In this document: piece by piece, positions 14,626 to 22,429 of the stretch
Layout of the letters: each line of letters opens with the position of its first letter
Position numbering within the stretch: position 1 is the stretch's first letter
Assembly: GCA_964622625.1 (NCBI GenBank)
Contig: CAZUUQ010000012.1
Location: 1-41,942 of the forward strand
Reading direction: 5' to 3'
DNA from: CAZCWM01 sp964622625
GTDB lineage: Bacteria > Planctomycetota > Phycisphaerae > Phycisphaerales > Phycisphaeraceae
DNA: 41,942 nt
Notes under the pieces: model-generated
The model's input: only the letters and a program-made list of their open reading frames with translations
Told to the model about the DNA's origin: nothing
The model's database searches: none
Translations under genes and position numbers: made by a program

Positions 14626-15804
14626 TCAGCGGACGCCCATGAGCAGGTCGAAGACGAGTTGGTCGAGCTGCTCGTAGGGCAGGGGGCGCTGGGCCAGCTT
14701 CGTGCGGTCGAGGTTCATGTTGAGCAGGGCCTTGGCGTTGGCCTTCGTGTACCGGCTGGTGAGGCGGGAGACCGAAGGCTTCTCGCGGCGGACGGATTTG
14801 AGCAGGTTCTGGATGCGGCGGTCCTTGCCGTACTTGAGGGCTTTGGCTTCGAGGATCTTATAGCTGCGCATCGAGCCGCGGGCGAACTCTTTGACGTCGG
14901 CGTAGTCGGCGGTGCGGTAGGCGTGGCTGTCGAAGTGTTTGGGGCCGGCGTAGCGGTAGTCGGTCAGGAGCTTGACGAGGAAGAAGGCGTGCTTGTAGCT
15001 CTGGCTGGCGAAGCGCAGGTCCTGATCGAATCGGCCGGGCTCCTGATCGTTGAGGTCGATGTGGAAGAGTTTGCCGGCTTCGAGGGCCTCGGCGACGACC
15101 TGGGGGAAGTTGAGGCCGGCCATCTGCTCGTGGGCGAACTCGGGGTTGACGCCGACCATTTCGGGGTGCTTGAGGGTGCTGATGAATCCCAGATAGCTGC
15201 CGGTGACGGGGGCGAAGATGTGGCCGCGGGGTTCGTTGGGCTTGGCTTCGAGGGCGAACTTGTAGCCCCAGCCCATGGCCTTGTTGTGCTCGCAGAGGAA
15301 GTCGATGGCCTCGCGGAACCAGCGGACCGCCTGGACGGGGTCTTTGCTGGCGTTGGTGTCGGTGCCTTCGCGGCCGCCCCAGAAGACATAGATCTTCGCG
15401 CCGAACTCGGCGCCCAGGGCCATGGCGTGCATGGTTTTCTGGATGGCGTAGGCGCGGATTTCCGTGTCGTTGCTGGTGAAAGCGCCGTCCTTGAAGACCG
15501 GGTCGCCGAAGAGATTGGTCGTGGCCATGGGCACGCGGAGCTTGTGGCGGCGCAGGGCTTTCTTGAAGTCGCGTTTGATCTGGTCGGCCTGGGCGGGGGT
15601 GGCGTCGATGGGGATCAGGTCGTTGTCATGGAAGTTCACGCCATAGACGCCGCCGACCTGTCCGAGCATGTCGACGAGTTTGACGGGGTCGAGCTGTTCG
15701 CGGGTCGGCCCGCCGAAGGGATCGCGGCCGGGGTTGCCGACGGTCCACAGGCCGAAGGTGAACTTGTCCGCGGGTGAGGGGGCGTAGGGATCGGTCTTGG
15801 CCAT
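14626..15804 (-). CDS. xylA: Xylose isomerase, class I (short form)
   Basis: A 392-residue TIM-barrel enzyme converting D-xylose to D-xylulose in the cytosol. FHDNDLIP near residue 55 carries the catalytic His and Asp. VFWGGREGTD is the Trp/Arg block of the sugar pocket. FALEAKPNEPRGH holds the metal-binding Glu and the catalytic Lys. HIDLNDQEPGRFDQDLRF gives the second metal site. The length and the KFTFGLWTVGN opening place it with the short, actinobacterial-type class I enzymes rather than the longer class II. ATG 15804 has GGAG eight bases upstream. No xylulokinase is next to it, so the pathway is scattered. It is divergent from the aminotransferase gene across a 275-base region that may hold its control sites. 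Confidence 0.95.
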   Translation of the reverse strand: MAKTDPYAPSPADKFTFGLWTVGNPGRDPFGGPTREQLDPVKLVDMLGQVGGVYGVNFHDNDLIPIDATPAQADQIKRDFKKALRRHKLRVPMATTNLFGDPVFKDGAFTSNDTEIRAYAIQKTMHAMALGAEFGAKIYVFWGGREGTDTNASKDPVQAVRWFREAIDFLCEHNKAMGWGYKFALEAKPNEPRGHIFAPVTGSYLGFISTLKHPEMVGVNPEFAHEQMAGLNFPQVVAEALEAGKLFHIDLNDQEPGRFDQDLRFASQSYKHAFFLVKLLTDYRYAGPKHFDSHAYRTADYADVKEFARGSMRSYKILEAKALKYGKDRRIQNLLKSVRREKPSVSRLTSRYTKANAKALLNMNLDRTKLAQRPLPYEQLDQLVFDLLMGVR

Positions 15805-15864
15805 GGTGTGAACTCCGTGCGTCGCATGGGGCGAAGGGGATACGGTCGAACGCGAGCGGTCAGT

Positions 15865-15899
15865 TTTGCGAATCACGCGAAGTTGGTCAAACATGCGAA
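15865..15899 (-). promoter_or_regulatory. Phased GCGAA repeats in the xylA upstream region
   Basis: GCGAA occurs at 15868, 15877 and 15895, that is at steps of 9 and 18 bases, within the longer direct repeat CAYGCGAA (15874-15881 and 15892-15899). A TTGACC box for leftward transcription lies at about 15890-15885. Direct repeats at such spacing are used by AraC-type regulators, including known xylose regulators, but no regulator gene is present, so this is only a candidate operator. Confidence 0.25.
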
Positions 15900-16016
15900 A
15901 GGAATGGATCACGAAGTCAGCTCCCGGCTTCGCGGGGGATCGTGGGACAGGGGATCAAGGGGCGGGGGCCTCTCAAACCGCGACCGACCAGCGATGCCCG
16001 CGGTGGACCTTGCCCG

Positions 16017-16022
16017 TATAAT
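16017..16022 (+). promoter_or_regulatory. Consensus -10 TATAAT upstream of the aminotransferase gene
   Basis: A perfect TATAAT, 57 bases before the GTG start of the aminotransferase gene. No good -35 lies 16-18 bases upstream. The gene's own ribosome site GGGAG is at 16068-16072. Confidence 0.5.
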
Positions 16023-16079
16023 CGCCTGCTCGATTCGTCCGCGGCCGCTGGCGGCTGCATCGCATACGGGAGCCCGCTC

Positions 16080-16964
16080 GTGTCCTTGAAGGTCTGGCTC
16101 AACGGTTCGCTGGTCCCCGCCGCCGAGGCGAAGGTCAGCGTGTTCGATCACGGCCTGCTCTATGGTGACGGCGTGTTCGAAGGCATCCGCTTCTACAACA
16201 AGCGGATCTTCAAGATGCAGTCGCACCTGCGGCGGCTGGAGGATTCGGCCCGGGCCATTCGCCTGACGATTCCCTACAGCAGCGACGAACTTGCAGCAGC
16301 GATGCGGCAGGCGATTGCGACCAACGGCCTGACCGACGGCTACATCCGTCTGTGCGTGACCCGGGGCATCGGCGCCCTGGGGCTGCACCCGTTCAAGTGC
16401 CAGACCCCGGCCGTGTTCATTGTTGCGGACACGGTCGAGCTGTACCCGCGCGAGTTGTATGAGAAGGGCATGGCTGTCATCACCGCGTCCACGATGCGCA
16501 ATCATCCGGCCGCGATCAGCCCGCGCATCAAGAGCCTCAACTACCTCAACAACATCCTGGCGAAGATCGAGGCGATCGACGCCGGCGTACTCGAGGCGGT
16601 GATGCTCAACCACCAGGGCTTCGTGGCCGAGTGCACCGGCGACAACATCTTCATCGTGCGGCAACTGGCCGGCGAGCCGACACTCATCACCCCGCCGACC
16701 CACGCCGGCGGGCTCAACGGCGTGACCATGAACGTGGTCATTGCTCTGGCGGAGAAGGCTGCTCTGCCTGTGCAGCGAGCCGATCTGACGCGATACGACC
16801 TCTACACGGCCGACGAGATGTTCCTTACCGGCACGGCCGCGGAAGTGATTCCCGTGACGTCCGTGGATCGTCGACCCATCGGTCAGAGCAAGCCCGGGGC
16901 GATCACCACCCGCCTCATCGCCGCCTTCCGCGAGTTGGTCAACAACCACTGCCCCGAAGACTGA
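16080..16964 (+). CDS. ilvE: Branched-chain amino acid aminotransferase (class IV)
   Basis: A 294-residue fold-type IV, PLP-dependent aminotransferase that makes or breaks down Val, Leu and Ile using glutamate/2-oxoglutarate. The opening VWLNGSLVPAAEAKVSVFDH and YGDGVFEGIRFYNKRIF are typical IlvE. IKSLNYLNNILAK holds the PLP Lys, and EAVMLNHQGFVAECTGDNIF is the cofactor phosphate-binding Glu region. A FLTGTAAEVIPV block closes the core. The start is a GTG at 16080 with CGGGAG seven bases before it. D-amino acid aminotransferase and aminodeoxychorismate lyase share the fold, but the FEGIRFY pattern favours IlvE. Confidence 0.9.
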   Translation: MSLKVWLNGSLVPAAEAKVSVFDHGLLYGDGVFEGIRFYNKRIFKMQSHLRRLEDSARAIRLTIPYSSDELAAAMRQAIATNGLTDGYIRLCVTRGIGALGLHPFKCQTPAVFIVADTVELYPRELYEKGMAVITASTMRNHPAAISPRIKSLNYLNNILAKIEAIDAGVLEAVMLNHQGFVAECTGDNIFIVRQLAGEPTLITPPTHAGGLNGVTMNVVIALAEKAALPVQRADLTRYDLYTADEMFLTGTAAEVIPVTSVDRRPIGQSKPGAITTRLIAAFRELVNNHCPED

Positions 16965-17057
16965 CACAAGCTGCCGATGCCATGGACGGACTCCGTCATT
17001 AAGCCGTGACCAGCGCGCGGCTTGACGGGGAATCCGCGTGATCGATCGTCGCGGACT

Positions 17058-17063
17058 TATGAT
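17058..17063 (+). promoter_or_regulatory. -10 element TATGAT, six bases before the truD start
   Basis: TATGAT, then GGCGGG, then the ATG of truD. The geometry is the same as for the ferredoxin and CPT-like genes and predicts a leaderless messenger. Confidence 0.45.
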
Positions 17064-17069
17064 GGCGGG

Positions 17070-18392
17070 ATGCACGCGCCCGCGGCCACGACTGATCTGT
17101 GCCTGTTGACCGCCGACCTGCCGGGGACGGGCGGGCGGATACGGCAACAAATCGAGGACTTCCGTGTCGACGAACAACCGCTGACCAAGCCGTGCGGCAA
17201 TGGGGAGCATCTTTGGCTGGGTATTGAAAAACGCAACCAGACAACGCTTGAGGCGGCGCAGCGCATCGCCAAGCTCTTCGGCGTGCGCCCGTCGGCCGTG
17301 GGTTTCGCGGGCCTCAAAGACAAGCATGCGGTCTGCCGGCAGGTGTTCAGCGTCCATCTGCCGGGGCCGGCCATCCCGCGCGTACCGTGCCAGCGTTTTG
17401 TGCATACGCCGATGACGCTGCTGTGGGCTGATCGTCATACGCGCAAACTCCGTCGCGGGCATCATGGGGGAAACCGCTTTGTGATCCGCGTCCGCGAGGT
17501 CGATGCCTCGGCCGCGGATGTGGCGAGGCGGGTGCTCGATCGTCTGGCGGCGCGGGGTGTACCCAACTACATCGGACCGCAGCGTTTCGGTTTTCGCCAG
17601 AACAACCACGTCATGGGCCGGCTGCTGCTCAGCGGCGATGATCAGGGGCTGCTGGTTGAGATGCTCGGTCGGCCGCGCGATTTCGAAACGGCGCGGATGC
17701 GCGAGGCGCGGCAGCTTTATGAGGCGGGGGACTTTGCCGCGGCGCTGGAACTCTGGCCGGCGCGTTCGCGCCATGACCGCCAGGCCCTCGACGCCCTGCG
17801 CCGCGGGCGCTCGGCGAAGGACGCTGTGATGGCCATCGACCGCCAGCAGCGCAGCTTCATGCTCAGCAGTCTGCAGAGCGCGGTGTTCAACCACGTCCTC
17901 GACCAGCGTCTGCGGACCGGCTGCCTCGATCGCCTTGTGTCCGGCGACCTGGCGTGGAAGCACGACAGCCGCGCGGTCTTCGCCGTCGATGCCGCCACGG
18001 CCGAGCATGAGAACGCACCCGGCGGGCGCGTGGGTTTGCAGCAGGTCAGCCCCAGCGGACCCATGTGGGGACCGAAAATGCCCCAGCCGGCGGAGCCGGT
18101 GGTGACTTGGGAGCACCAGGCGCTGGCGACCGTGGGCATGACGCCTGCCACGTGGGAACAGGGCCTGCGCCGCCTGGCGGAGCGGAACGGGAGCCCACCG
18201 CCCGAAGCCGAAGGCGAGCGCCGCCCGCTGCGCGTGCCCCTGCGGGATCCGCAGGTCACGACCGGGAGCGACGAGTACGGGGTTTTCATCCAGCTTGCGT
18301 TTGAGCTGCCGCGCGGCAGCTTCGCCACAGCGGTGCTGCGCGAAGTGATGAAGATCGAATCGACGGAGGCCGAGCAGGCCGTGGCTGATTAG
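17070..18392 (+). CDS. truD: tRNA pseudouridine(13) synthase TruD
   Basis: A 440-residue TruD-family enzyme that isomerises U13 of tRNAs such as tRNA-Glu. The catalytic Asp lies in GFAGLKDKHAV. The family block NYIGPQRFGFRQNNHVMG follows, and the large TruD insertion domain occupies the second half. LQSAVFNHVLDQRL is another conserved element. The ATG at 17070 is preferred to the longer frame from 17022 because it sits six bases after a -10 box and the added residues are unlike the family. The stop TAG overlaps the stop of the convergent ATP-grasp gene by two bases. Confidence 0.92.
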   Translation: MHAPAATTDLCLLTADLPGTGGRIRQQIEDFRVDEQPLTKPCGNGEHLWLGIEKRNQTTLEAAQRIAKLFGVRPSAVGFAGLKDKHAVCRQVFSVHLPGPAIPRVPCQRFVHTPMTLLWADRHTRKLRRGHHGGNRFVIRVREVDASAADVARRVLDRLAARGVPNYIGPQRFGFRQNNHVMGRLLLSGDDQGLLVEMLGRPRDFETARMREARQLYEAGDFAAALELWPARSRHDRQALDALRRGRSAKDAVMAIDRQQRSFMLSSLQSAVFNHVLDQRLRTGCLDRLVSGDLAWKHDSRAVFAVDAATAEHENAPGGRVGLQQVSPSGPMWGPKMPQPAEPVVTWEHQALATVGMTPATWEQGLRRLAERNGSPPPEAEGERRPLRVPLRDPQVTTGSDEYGVFIQLAFELPRGSFATAVLREVMKIESTEAEQAVAD

Positions 18393-19399
18393 GCGGCGGG
18401 TTTCGGTTCGCCCGTCCCACGCTGGTGTTCCCAGAGGATGCGGCCGTCGGCTTCGAAGGCCAGCTCGGAGGATTTCCACTCGAGGGGGGCGTCGGGTTCG
18501 ATCAGGGCGCGGGCGATGCTGGTGGTGCATAGCCGGGCAAGGCCGACGTAAGCCATCGTGGGCCGGGCGTTGATCTCCACGACCACGTCATCCGCGGGAT
18601 TGTCCGGCAGGATCAGATCGACGCCCACGAAACCCCGCAGCCCGCCGATGCGTTCGATGGCGCGGTGGGCCAGGGCGAACGCTCGTTCGCTGGTCGCGTC
18701 ATCGACGGGCATGCGTCCGCCGTGGTAGACCATGTGGTTGTCCTGCTCGACGCACTGTTCGCAGGCCAGCAGGCGGCGGCGTTTCTGCCCGTGCACGATG
18801 AACGAAGTGCTGATCGATCGGCCGGGGTGGTAGGGCTGGACGATCCAGTCGCGGCCGAAGGGCAGGGCGGCCAGGTCTTCGGCTCGGCGGCAGATGTGGA
18901 TGTCGCCGTGGGCTGCGCCGCGCCGGCGTTTGACGACCATGGGCCGATCGATGCTCACACCCTTGTCCAGCCGCCGGGTGGGCAGCACGGGCACGCCGGC
19001 TTCACCCAGCGTCTGGGCCATGGCCAGTTTGTCGGCGCAGAGGCTGATAGCGTCCGGCCGCGAACCCAGTCGCCTTGCGCCTGCCGCGGTCAGTTTCAAC
19101 GACCAGGCTTCTAGCACGCCATCGGATTCGGGCGCGAGGACCAGCGCCCAGTCGGCCTCGGCCGCGAGCTGGTCGATCACCGGCTCGATGCTGTCCCCGG
19201 GTCCGACGGCCAGCACCTCGGTCCCGGGAAGTGACAGATCAAAGCGGTGGTCCAGCGTCGTCAGCACGCGGATGCCCGCCCGCAGGAAGTCGTCGGCCAC
19301 GGCACAGAGCATGGCCGCGCCCTGCTGGGCCAGGGCGGCATCCAGCGGCTGGCGCACCACCCCGCCGCCGCAAATGTGCTCGAAGAGAAAAACGCGCAT
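18389..19399 (-). CDS. ATP-grasp ligase, possibly tyramine-glutamate ligase-like (MfnD)
   Basis: A 336-residue ATP-grasp enzyme that should join a carboxylate to an amine using ATP. It opens MRVFLFEHICGGGVVRQPL. Mid-chain PMVVKRRRGAAHGD is the ATP-binding Lys strand, WIVQPYHPGRSIS the second Lys/Glu segment, and GFVGVDLIL followed by VVVEINARPTMAYVGL the metal-binding acidic end. The opening EHICGGG and the final EINxRPTxxYVGL resemble MfnD, which adds glutamate to tyramine in methanofuran synthesis and has homologues in C1-metabolising bacteria, including planctomycetes. That specific call is from memory of motifs and is tentative. A -10 TACAAT lies ten bases upstream, with no Shine-Dalgarno. 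Divergent from efp. Confidence 0.72.
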   Translation of the reverse strand: MRVFLFEHICGGGVVRQPLDAALAQQGAAMLCAVADDFLRAGIRVLTTLDHRFDLSLPGTEVLAVGPGDSIEPVIDQLAAEADWALVLAPESDGVLEAWSLKLTAAGARRLGSRPDAISLCADKLAMAQTLGEAGVPVLPTRRLDKGVSIDRPMVVKRRRGAAHGDIHICRRAEDLAALPFGRDWIVQPYHPGRSISTSFIVHGQKRRRLLACEQCVEQDNHMVYHGGRMPVDDATSERAFALAHRAIERIGGLRGFVGVDLILPDNPADDVVVEINARPTMAYVGLARLCTTSIARALIEPDAPLEWKSSELAFEADGRILWEHQRGTGEPKPAA

Positions 19400-19409
19400 G
19401 AACGGGATG

Positions 19410-19415
19410 ATTGTA
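19410..19415 (-). promoter_or_regulatory. -10 element TACAAT ten bases before the ATP-grasp gene
   Basis: On the minus strand the string CCCTACAATC ends ten bases before the ATG at 19399, so the messenger would have a leader of only a few bases. It lies back to back with the efp promoter. Confidence 0.45.
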
Positions 19416-19429
19416 GGGCACGGCCGCCG

Positions 19430-19458
19430 TTGTCGCCGCCGCCCGGCCGTGGCATAAT
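19430..19458 (+). promoter_or_regulatory. Promoter TTGTCG-N17-CATAAT of efp
   Basis: TTGTCG (19430-19435) and CATAAT (19453-19458) are exactly 17 bases apart. Transcription would start near 19465 and give a leader of about 40 bases holding the GGAG ribosome site at 19495-19498. Confidence 0.6.
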
Positions 19459-19506
19459 GTCGCGGCTCTGCACCGGCCCGTACCCTCGCACCCTGGAGAC
19501 GTGTTT

Positions 19507-20070
19507 GTGAAATCGCAGGATCTTCGTCCCGGCATGGCTGTGAATCTGGAAGGCCAGGTCGCGGTGCTCGTGAGCCTTGAACACGTCAAACCCGGCAAAG
19601 GGCCGGCTTACGTGCAGGCCAAGATGCGGAACATCTTCACCGGCGGCATCACTGAAAAGCGCTTGCGCAGCGGCGAGGACATCGAGCAGGCGATCCTTGA
19701 CCGCCGTGAGATGGAATACCTCTACTCCGACGGTAGCGGCGCGGTCTTCATGGATAGCCAGAACTACGACCAGTTGACCATTCCCGACGACACCCTGGGC
19801 GACGCGATGCTGTACCTGAAGCCCAATACGACGATCAACGTGCTCGTTTACGACGGCCGGGTCGTGAACCTGGAGCTGCCCTCGTCGGTGGAGTTGCAGA
19901 TCACTGAGACACCCCCGGGCATCAAAGGTGCGACAGCCACGAATCAACTCAAGGAAGCGGTGTGTGAGACCGGCCTCAAGACGCGGGTGCCGCCCTTCAT
20001 CAAGAACGGCGAGGTCATCCGCATCTCCACATCGACCGGCGAGTACCTCGGCCGCGCCGGCGGCGAATAA
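19507..20070 (+). CDS. efp: Translation elongation factor P
   Basis: A 187-residue EF-P, which binds between the P and E sites of stalled ribosomes and relieves arrest at poly-proline stretches. The modified-Lys loop reads HVKPGKGPAYVQAKMRNI, with Lys31 in the place that many bacteria modify. YLYSDGSGAVFMD and the C-terminal PFIKNGEVIRISTSTGEYLGR are the other two domain signatures. Of two in-frame GTG codons, 19507 has GGAG eight bases upstream and matches family length; 19501 is only two bases from the GGAG. No EpmA/EpmB or EarP modification gene is present here. An exported unknown follows 19 bases after the stop. Confidence 0.95.
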   Translation: MKSQDLRPGMAVNLEGQVAVLVSLEHVKPGKGPAYVQAKMRNIFTGGITEKRLRSGEDIEQAILDRREMEYLYSDGSGAVFMDSQNYDQLTIPDDTLGDAMLYLKPNTTINVLVYDGRVVNLELPSSVELQITETPPGIKGATATNQLKEAVCETGLKTRVPPFIKNGEVIRISTSTGEYLGRAGGE

Positions 20071-20089
20071 ATCATACCGCCGGGTTGTG

Positions 20090-21331
20090 ATGGGGCCGGA
20101 GATGCCGAAGCGATGGGTACGGATCATGCGAATGGCAGCGCCAGCGGTGTTGTGGTTCAGCTTCGCGGGCATGACAGTCGCGGCTCCGCCACTGGATCGG
20201 CAACTGCCGCCCTGGTCGCTTCCAGTGCAGCGTCCCGATGAAGCTCCTGCCGCACGTGCGGTGCTCGACCATCTGCAACAGACGCTGGAACTGGTCGACG
20301 CCGACCTGAATCGAATCGTGCAGGCGGCCGACATCCTCGCGGCCGCGCTGACGGCTGATGCATGCCACACCTGTCGCGTGCTGGGTGATGTCGGCCTTGT
20401 GACAGAGCTGACGCGCCTCGCCGCTGGACGAATGGCCCCCGGGCCGCCACAGGACGGTGATCCCGTACTCTACCTGTTGATGAACAGCACCGATACGGCT
20501 GCGATGCGCGATGCCCTCGCCGAGTGCCGCAGTCTGCGCGATGCTGGACATGCGGTGGTTCTGGCGGCGTCGGTCGAGGCGTTGCGGCAGCGAAAGCTCG
20601 GTGTCGAAGCGCGTGAAGTCAGCGACGTGCTGCTGGACACCTTTGAGCCGTCCGACGTGGGGCTGATTGTGCTGAACGGACGGCCGATGATCAGTACGCA
20701 GGCCGTAACCCTGGCCGCCATCGGCTGGACACTGCGGGCCGAACTGGCCGCCGCGCTGATGCGGCACGGGAATCAACCGCATGCGCCCGCACCTGGCGAC
20801 GTGGGGCAGGCCTATCTGGCGATGCTGCACGGCACGTTGACGGATCTGGGGACAACATCATGGCCGTCTCTGGTACGCGCCGCGGACCGGGCGGCCCTGG
20901 CGATCGCCGACGGCGGGCGCGTGCTGGCGGTCTCGACCCGGCCGCTGACGGCCGCTCACGCCGCGCGGCGAACCTCCGGCGATCCCTGGCTGGTCATCTG
21001 GATGGATCACGATGGGGCGGTCTCTCCCACCCGTGATGATTTCGTGATCGCACTGGGCGGTGATGAGCCGGTGGGTTCAGCCCAATGGGGCCGAGGGACA
21101 TCACTGCGCCGCGCCGGTCGCGGGGTGTGCTGGGTCACCTGCGCCTTCGGGGCATGGGATCGCGGCCTGCGCCGCGGCGAGATGCGCCTCGATCCGCAGT
21201 GGCCTTACGGCGCGAGCGCAGACAGTGTCGCCGGCGTCATGACTGAAACCGTTTACTGCCTGCTGTCCGCCGCGATGCTCGAACGTCTGCACGACCTGGG
21301 CGTGATCCGCAGCCGGCCCACAGCGTTGTGA
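20090..21331 (+). CDS. Exported protein of unknown function (phosphosugar isomerase-like fold possible)
   Basis: A 413-residue protein. ATG 20090 is the first in-frame start after efp; ATG 20126 would give a tighter signal peptide (MRMAAPAVLWFSFAGMTVAA before PPL). Either way the N-terminus is a secretion signal. The rest has two halves with alternating hydrophobic strands: PVLYLLMNSTDTAAMRDAL, HAVVLAAS, DVGLIVLNGRPM, then TQAVTLAAIGWTLRAELAAAL. The order of strand and helix recalls the SIS sugar isomerase fold, but I cannot name a family. A PWLVIWMDHDGAVSPTRDD stretch in the second half may be a ligand loop. Its stop overlaps a GTG of the next gene as GTGA. Confidence 0.7.
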   Translation: MGPEMPKRWVRIMRMAAPAVLWFSFAGMTVAAPPLDRQLPPWSLPVQRPDEAPAARAVLDHLQQTLELVDADLNRIVQAADILAAALTADACHTCRVLGDVGLVTELTRLAAGRMAPGPPQDGDPVLYLLMNSTDTAAMRDALAECRSLRDAGHAVVLAASVEALRQRKLGVEAREVSDVLLDTFEPSDVGLIVLNGRPMISTQAVTLAAIGWTLRAELAAALMRHGNQPHAPAPGDVGQAYLAMLHGTLTDLGTTSWPSLVRAADRAALAIADGGRVLAVSTRPLTAAHAARRTSGDPWLVIWMDHDGAVSPTRDDFVIALGGDEPVGSAQWGRGTSLRRAGRGVCWVTCAFGAWDRGLRRGEMRLDPQWPYGASADSVAGVMTETVYCLLSAAMLERLHDLGVIRSRPTAL

Positions 21332-21363
21332 GTCGGCCGGGTGTCGTATCCGGGAACTCCGTG

Positions 21364-22128
21364 ATGTCCCACCTGCCGCGTCTGTACAACGATCTGGCGT
21401 GGATCTGGCCGCTGGTCAGCCCGCCGGAGGACTACGCCCCGGAAGCCGCGGCCATTCATGCGGCCATTGAACAAATTCTCGGCCGGGCGGATGCGTCCGC
21501 CCCCAGACGCACGCTGCTGGAGCTGGGCACTGGCGGCGGCCATACCCTCAGCCACCTTAAAGCCCATTACGACTGCACGGCCGTCGACCTGTCCGAATCG
21601 ATGCTCGCCCTGGCGCGGCAACTGAATCCGCAGGTGGAGCACCACCGCGGCGACATGCGCACATGGGGCATCGACCGGTGCTTCGACGTGGTCTTGGTGC
21701 ATGACGCGATCGACTACATGATCACGGCCGCCGATGTCGCGGCCGTCTTGGCCAATGCCCATCGCCACCTGCGCCCCGGCGGCGTTGTGGTCTTCGCTCC
21801 CACCCACGTGACCGAGACTTTCGAGGACCATGAAGTCGCGCACGACCACCACACAGCCCCTGACGGTACCGCGGTGACGTATGCCGTCTACGCCCATGAC
21901 CCCGACACACGTGACACGAGTATTGAAACCGTGATGGTCTACTTCATCCGCAGGCGCGATGGCAGCCTGCGCGTGGAGCAGGATCGGGATTGCTGCGGCC
22001 TGTATTCGATCAGTAAGTGGACGACCATGCTTATCGAAACCGGCTTCCAGCCACATGTCCAACCACTGGGCGATGACATCATCGGCAGCCACGGCACGCC
22101 GCTGTTCCTGGGCCTTAAGCATCGGTGA
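21364..22128 (+). CDS. Class I SAM-dependent methyltransferase, substrate unknown
   Basis: A 254-residue methyltransferase. Motif I is LLELGTGGGHTL (about residues 53-64), motif II acidic end is TAVDLSESMLALAR, GDMRTW supplies the adenine-side Asp, and FDVVLVHDAIDYM is motif IV. The first 15 residues (SHLPRLYNDLAWIWP) form the usual N-terminal cap of small-molecule methyltransferases. ATG 21364 is chosen; an upstream GTG at 21328 overlaps the previous stop as GTGA and would add 12 residues. A perfect eight-pair hairpin begins at the stop codon. The substrate cannot be inferred from context. Confidence 0.85.
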   Translation: MSHLPRLYNDLAWIWPLVSPPEDYAPEAAAIHAAIEQILGRADASAPRRTLLELGTGGGHTLSHLKAHYDCTAVDLSESMLALARQLNPQVEHHRGDMRTWGIDRCFDVVLVHDAIDYMITAADVAAVLANAHRHLRPGGVVVFAPTHVTETFEDHEVAHDHHTAPDGTAVTYAVYAHDPDTRDTSIETVMVYFIRRRDGSLRVEQDRDCCGLYSISKWTTMLIETGFQPHVQPLGDDIIGSHGTPLFLGLKHR

Positions 22129-22167
22129 CGGCTGAGCCGTCACACGATCAAGGCGGCAGGCTTGCCG
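22125..22167 (+). terminator. Tandem hairpins at the methyltransferase stop codon
   Basis: GTGACGGC-TGA-GCCGTCAC (22125-22143) is a perfect eight-pair stem that includes the stop codon itself. It is followed by CGGCA-GGCT-TGCCG (22154-22167). No T-run follows, so this may slow Rho-dependent termination or protect the 3' end. Confidence 0.4.
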
Positions 22168-22429
22168 AACCCCTGACACGCCCCAGTTTCCACCGTCGAT
22201 ACATTCGGCCGCTGCCATTTGGCACCCGCCTACGGCGTCGGATGTCCGCCCGCGCCAGTAGTCCGATAATACTTTCAGTCTCGCACCGCAAACCGCTGAT
22301 TGTCGGGTGTCTGGCCTGCCTGCGGGAAATTCGCTCGGGGTTCGTCTTCGTGCAGGACTGCGCCCCATAAGTCGATGACATGAAAGGCCGAGCCAAGCCG
22401 GTTGCTCGACCGAAGGCAGGAGCACGATG
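22168..22429. other. Gene-free region upstream of the PilZ gene
   Basis: No reading frame here looks real. A GATAAT -10-like box lies near 22264, and AGGAG at 22418-22422 serves the PilZ gene. GCAAACC at about 22289 recalls cyclic di-GMP riboswitches, but the remaining conserved bases are absent. Confidence 0.4.

Noticed and set aside
15909..18530. 873-residue open frame on the minus strand
   Set aside because: It is antisense to ilvE and truD, both clear families. It is a product of high GC and few stop codons.
22280..22330. GCAAACC upstream of the PilZ gene as part of a cyclic di-GMP riboswitch
   Set aside because: The other conserved GEMM bases and the receptor stems are missing.
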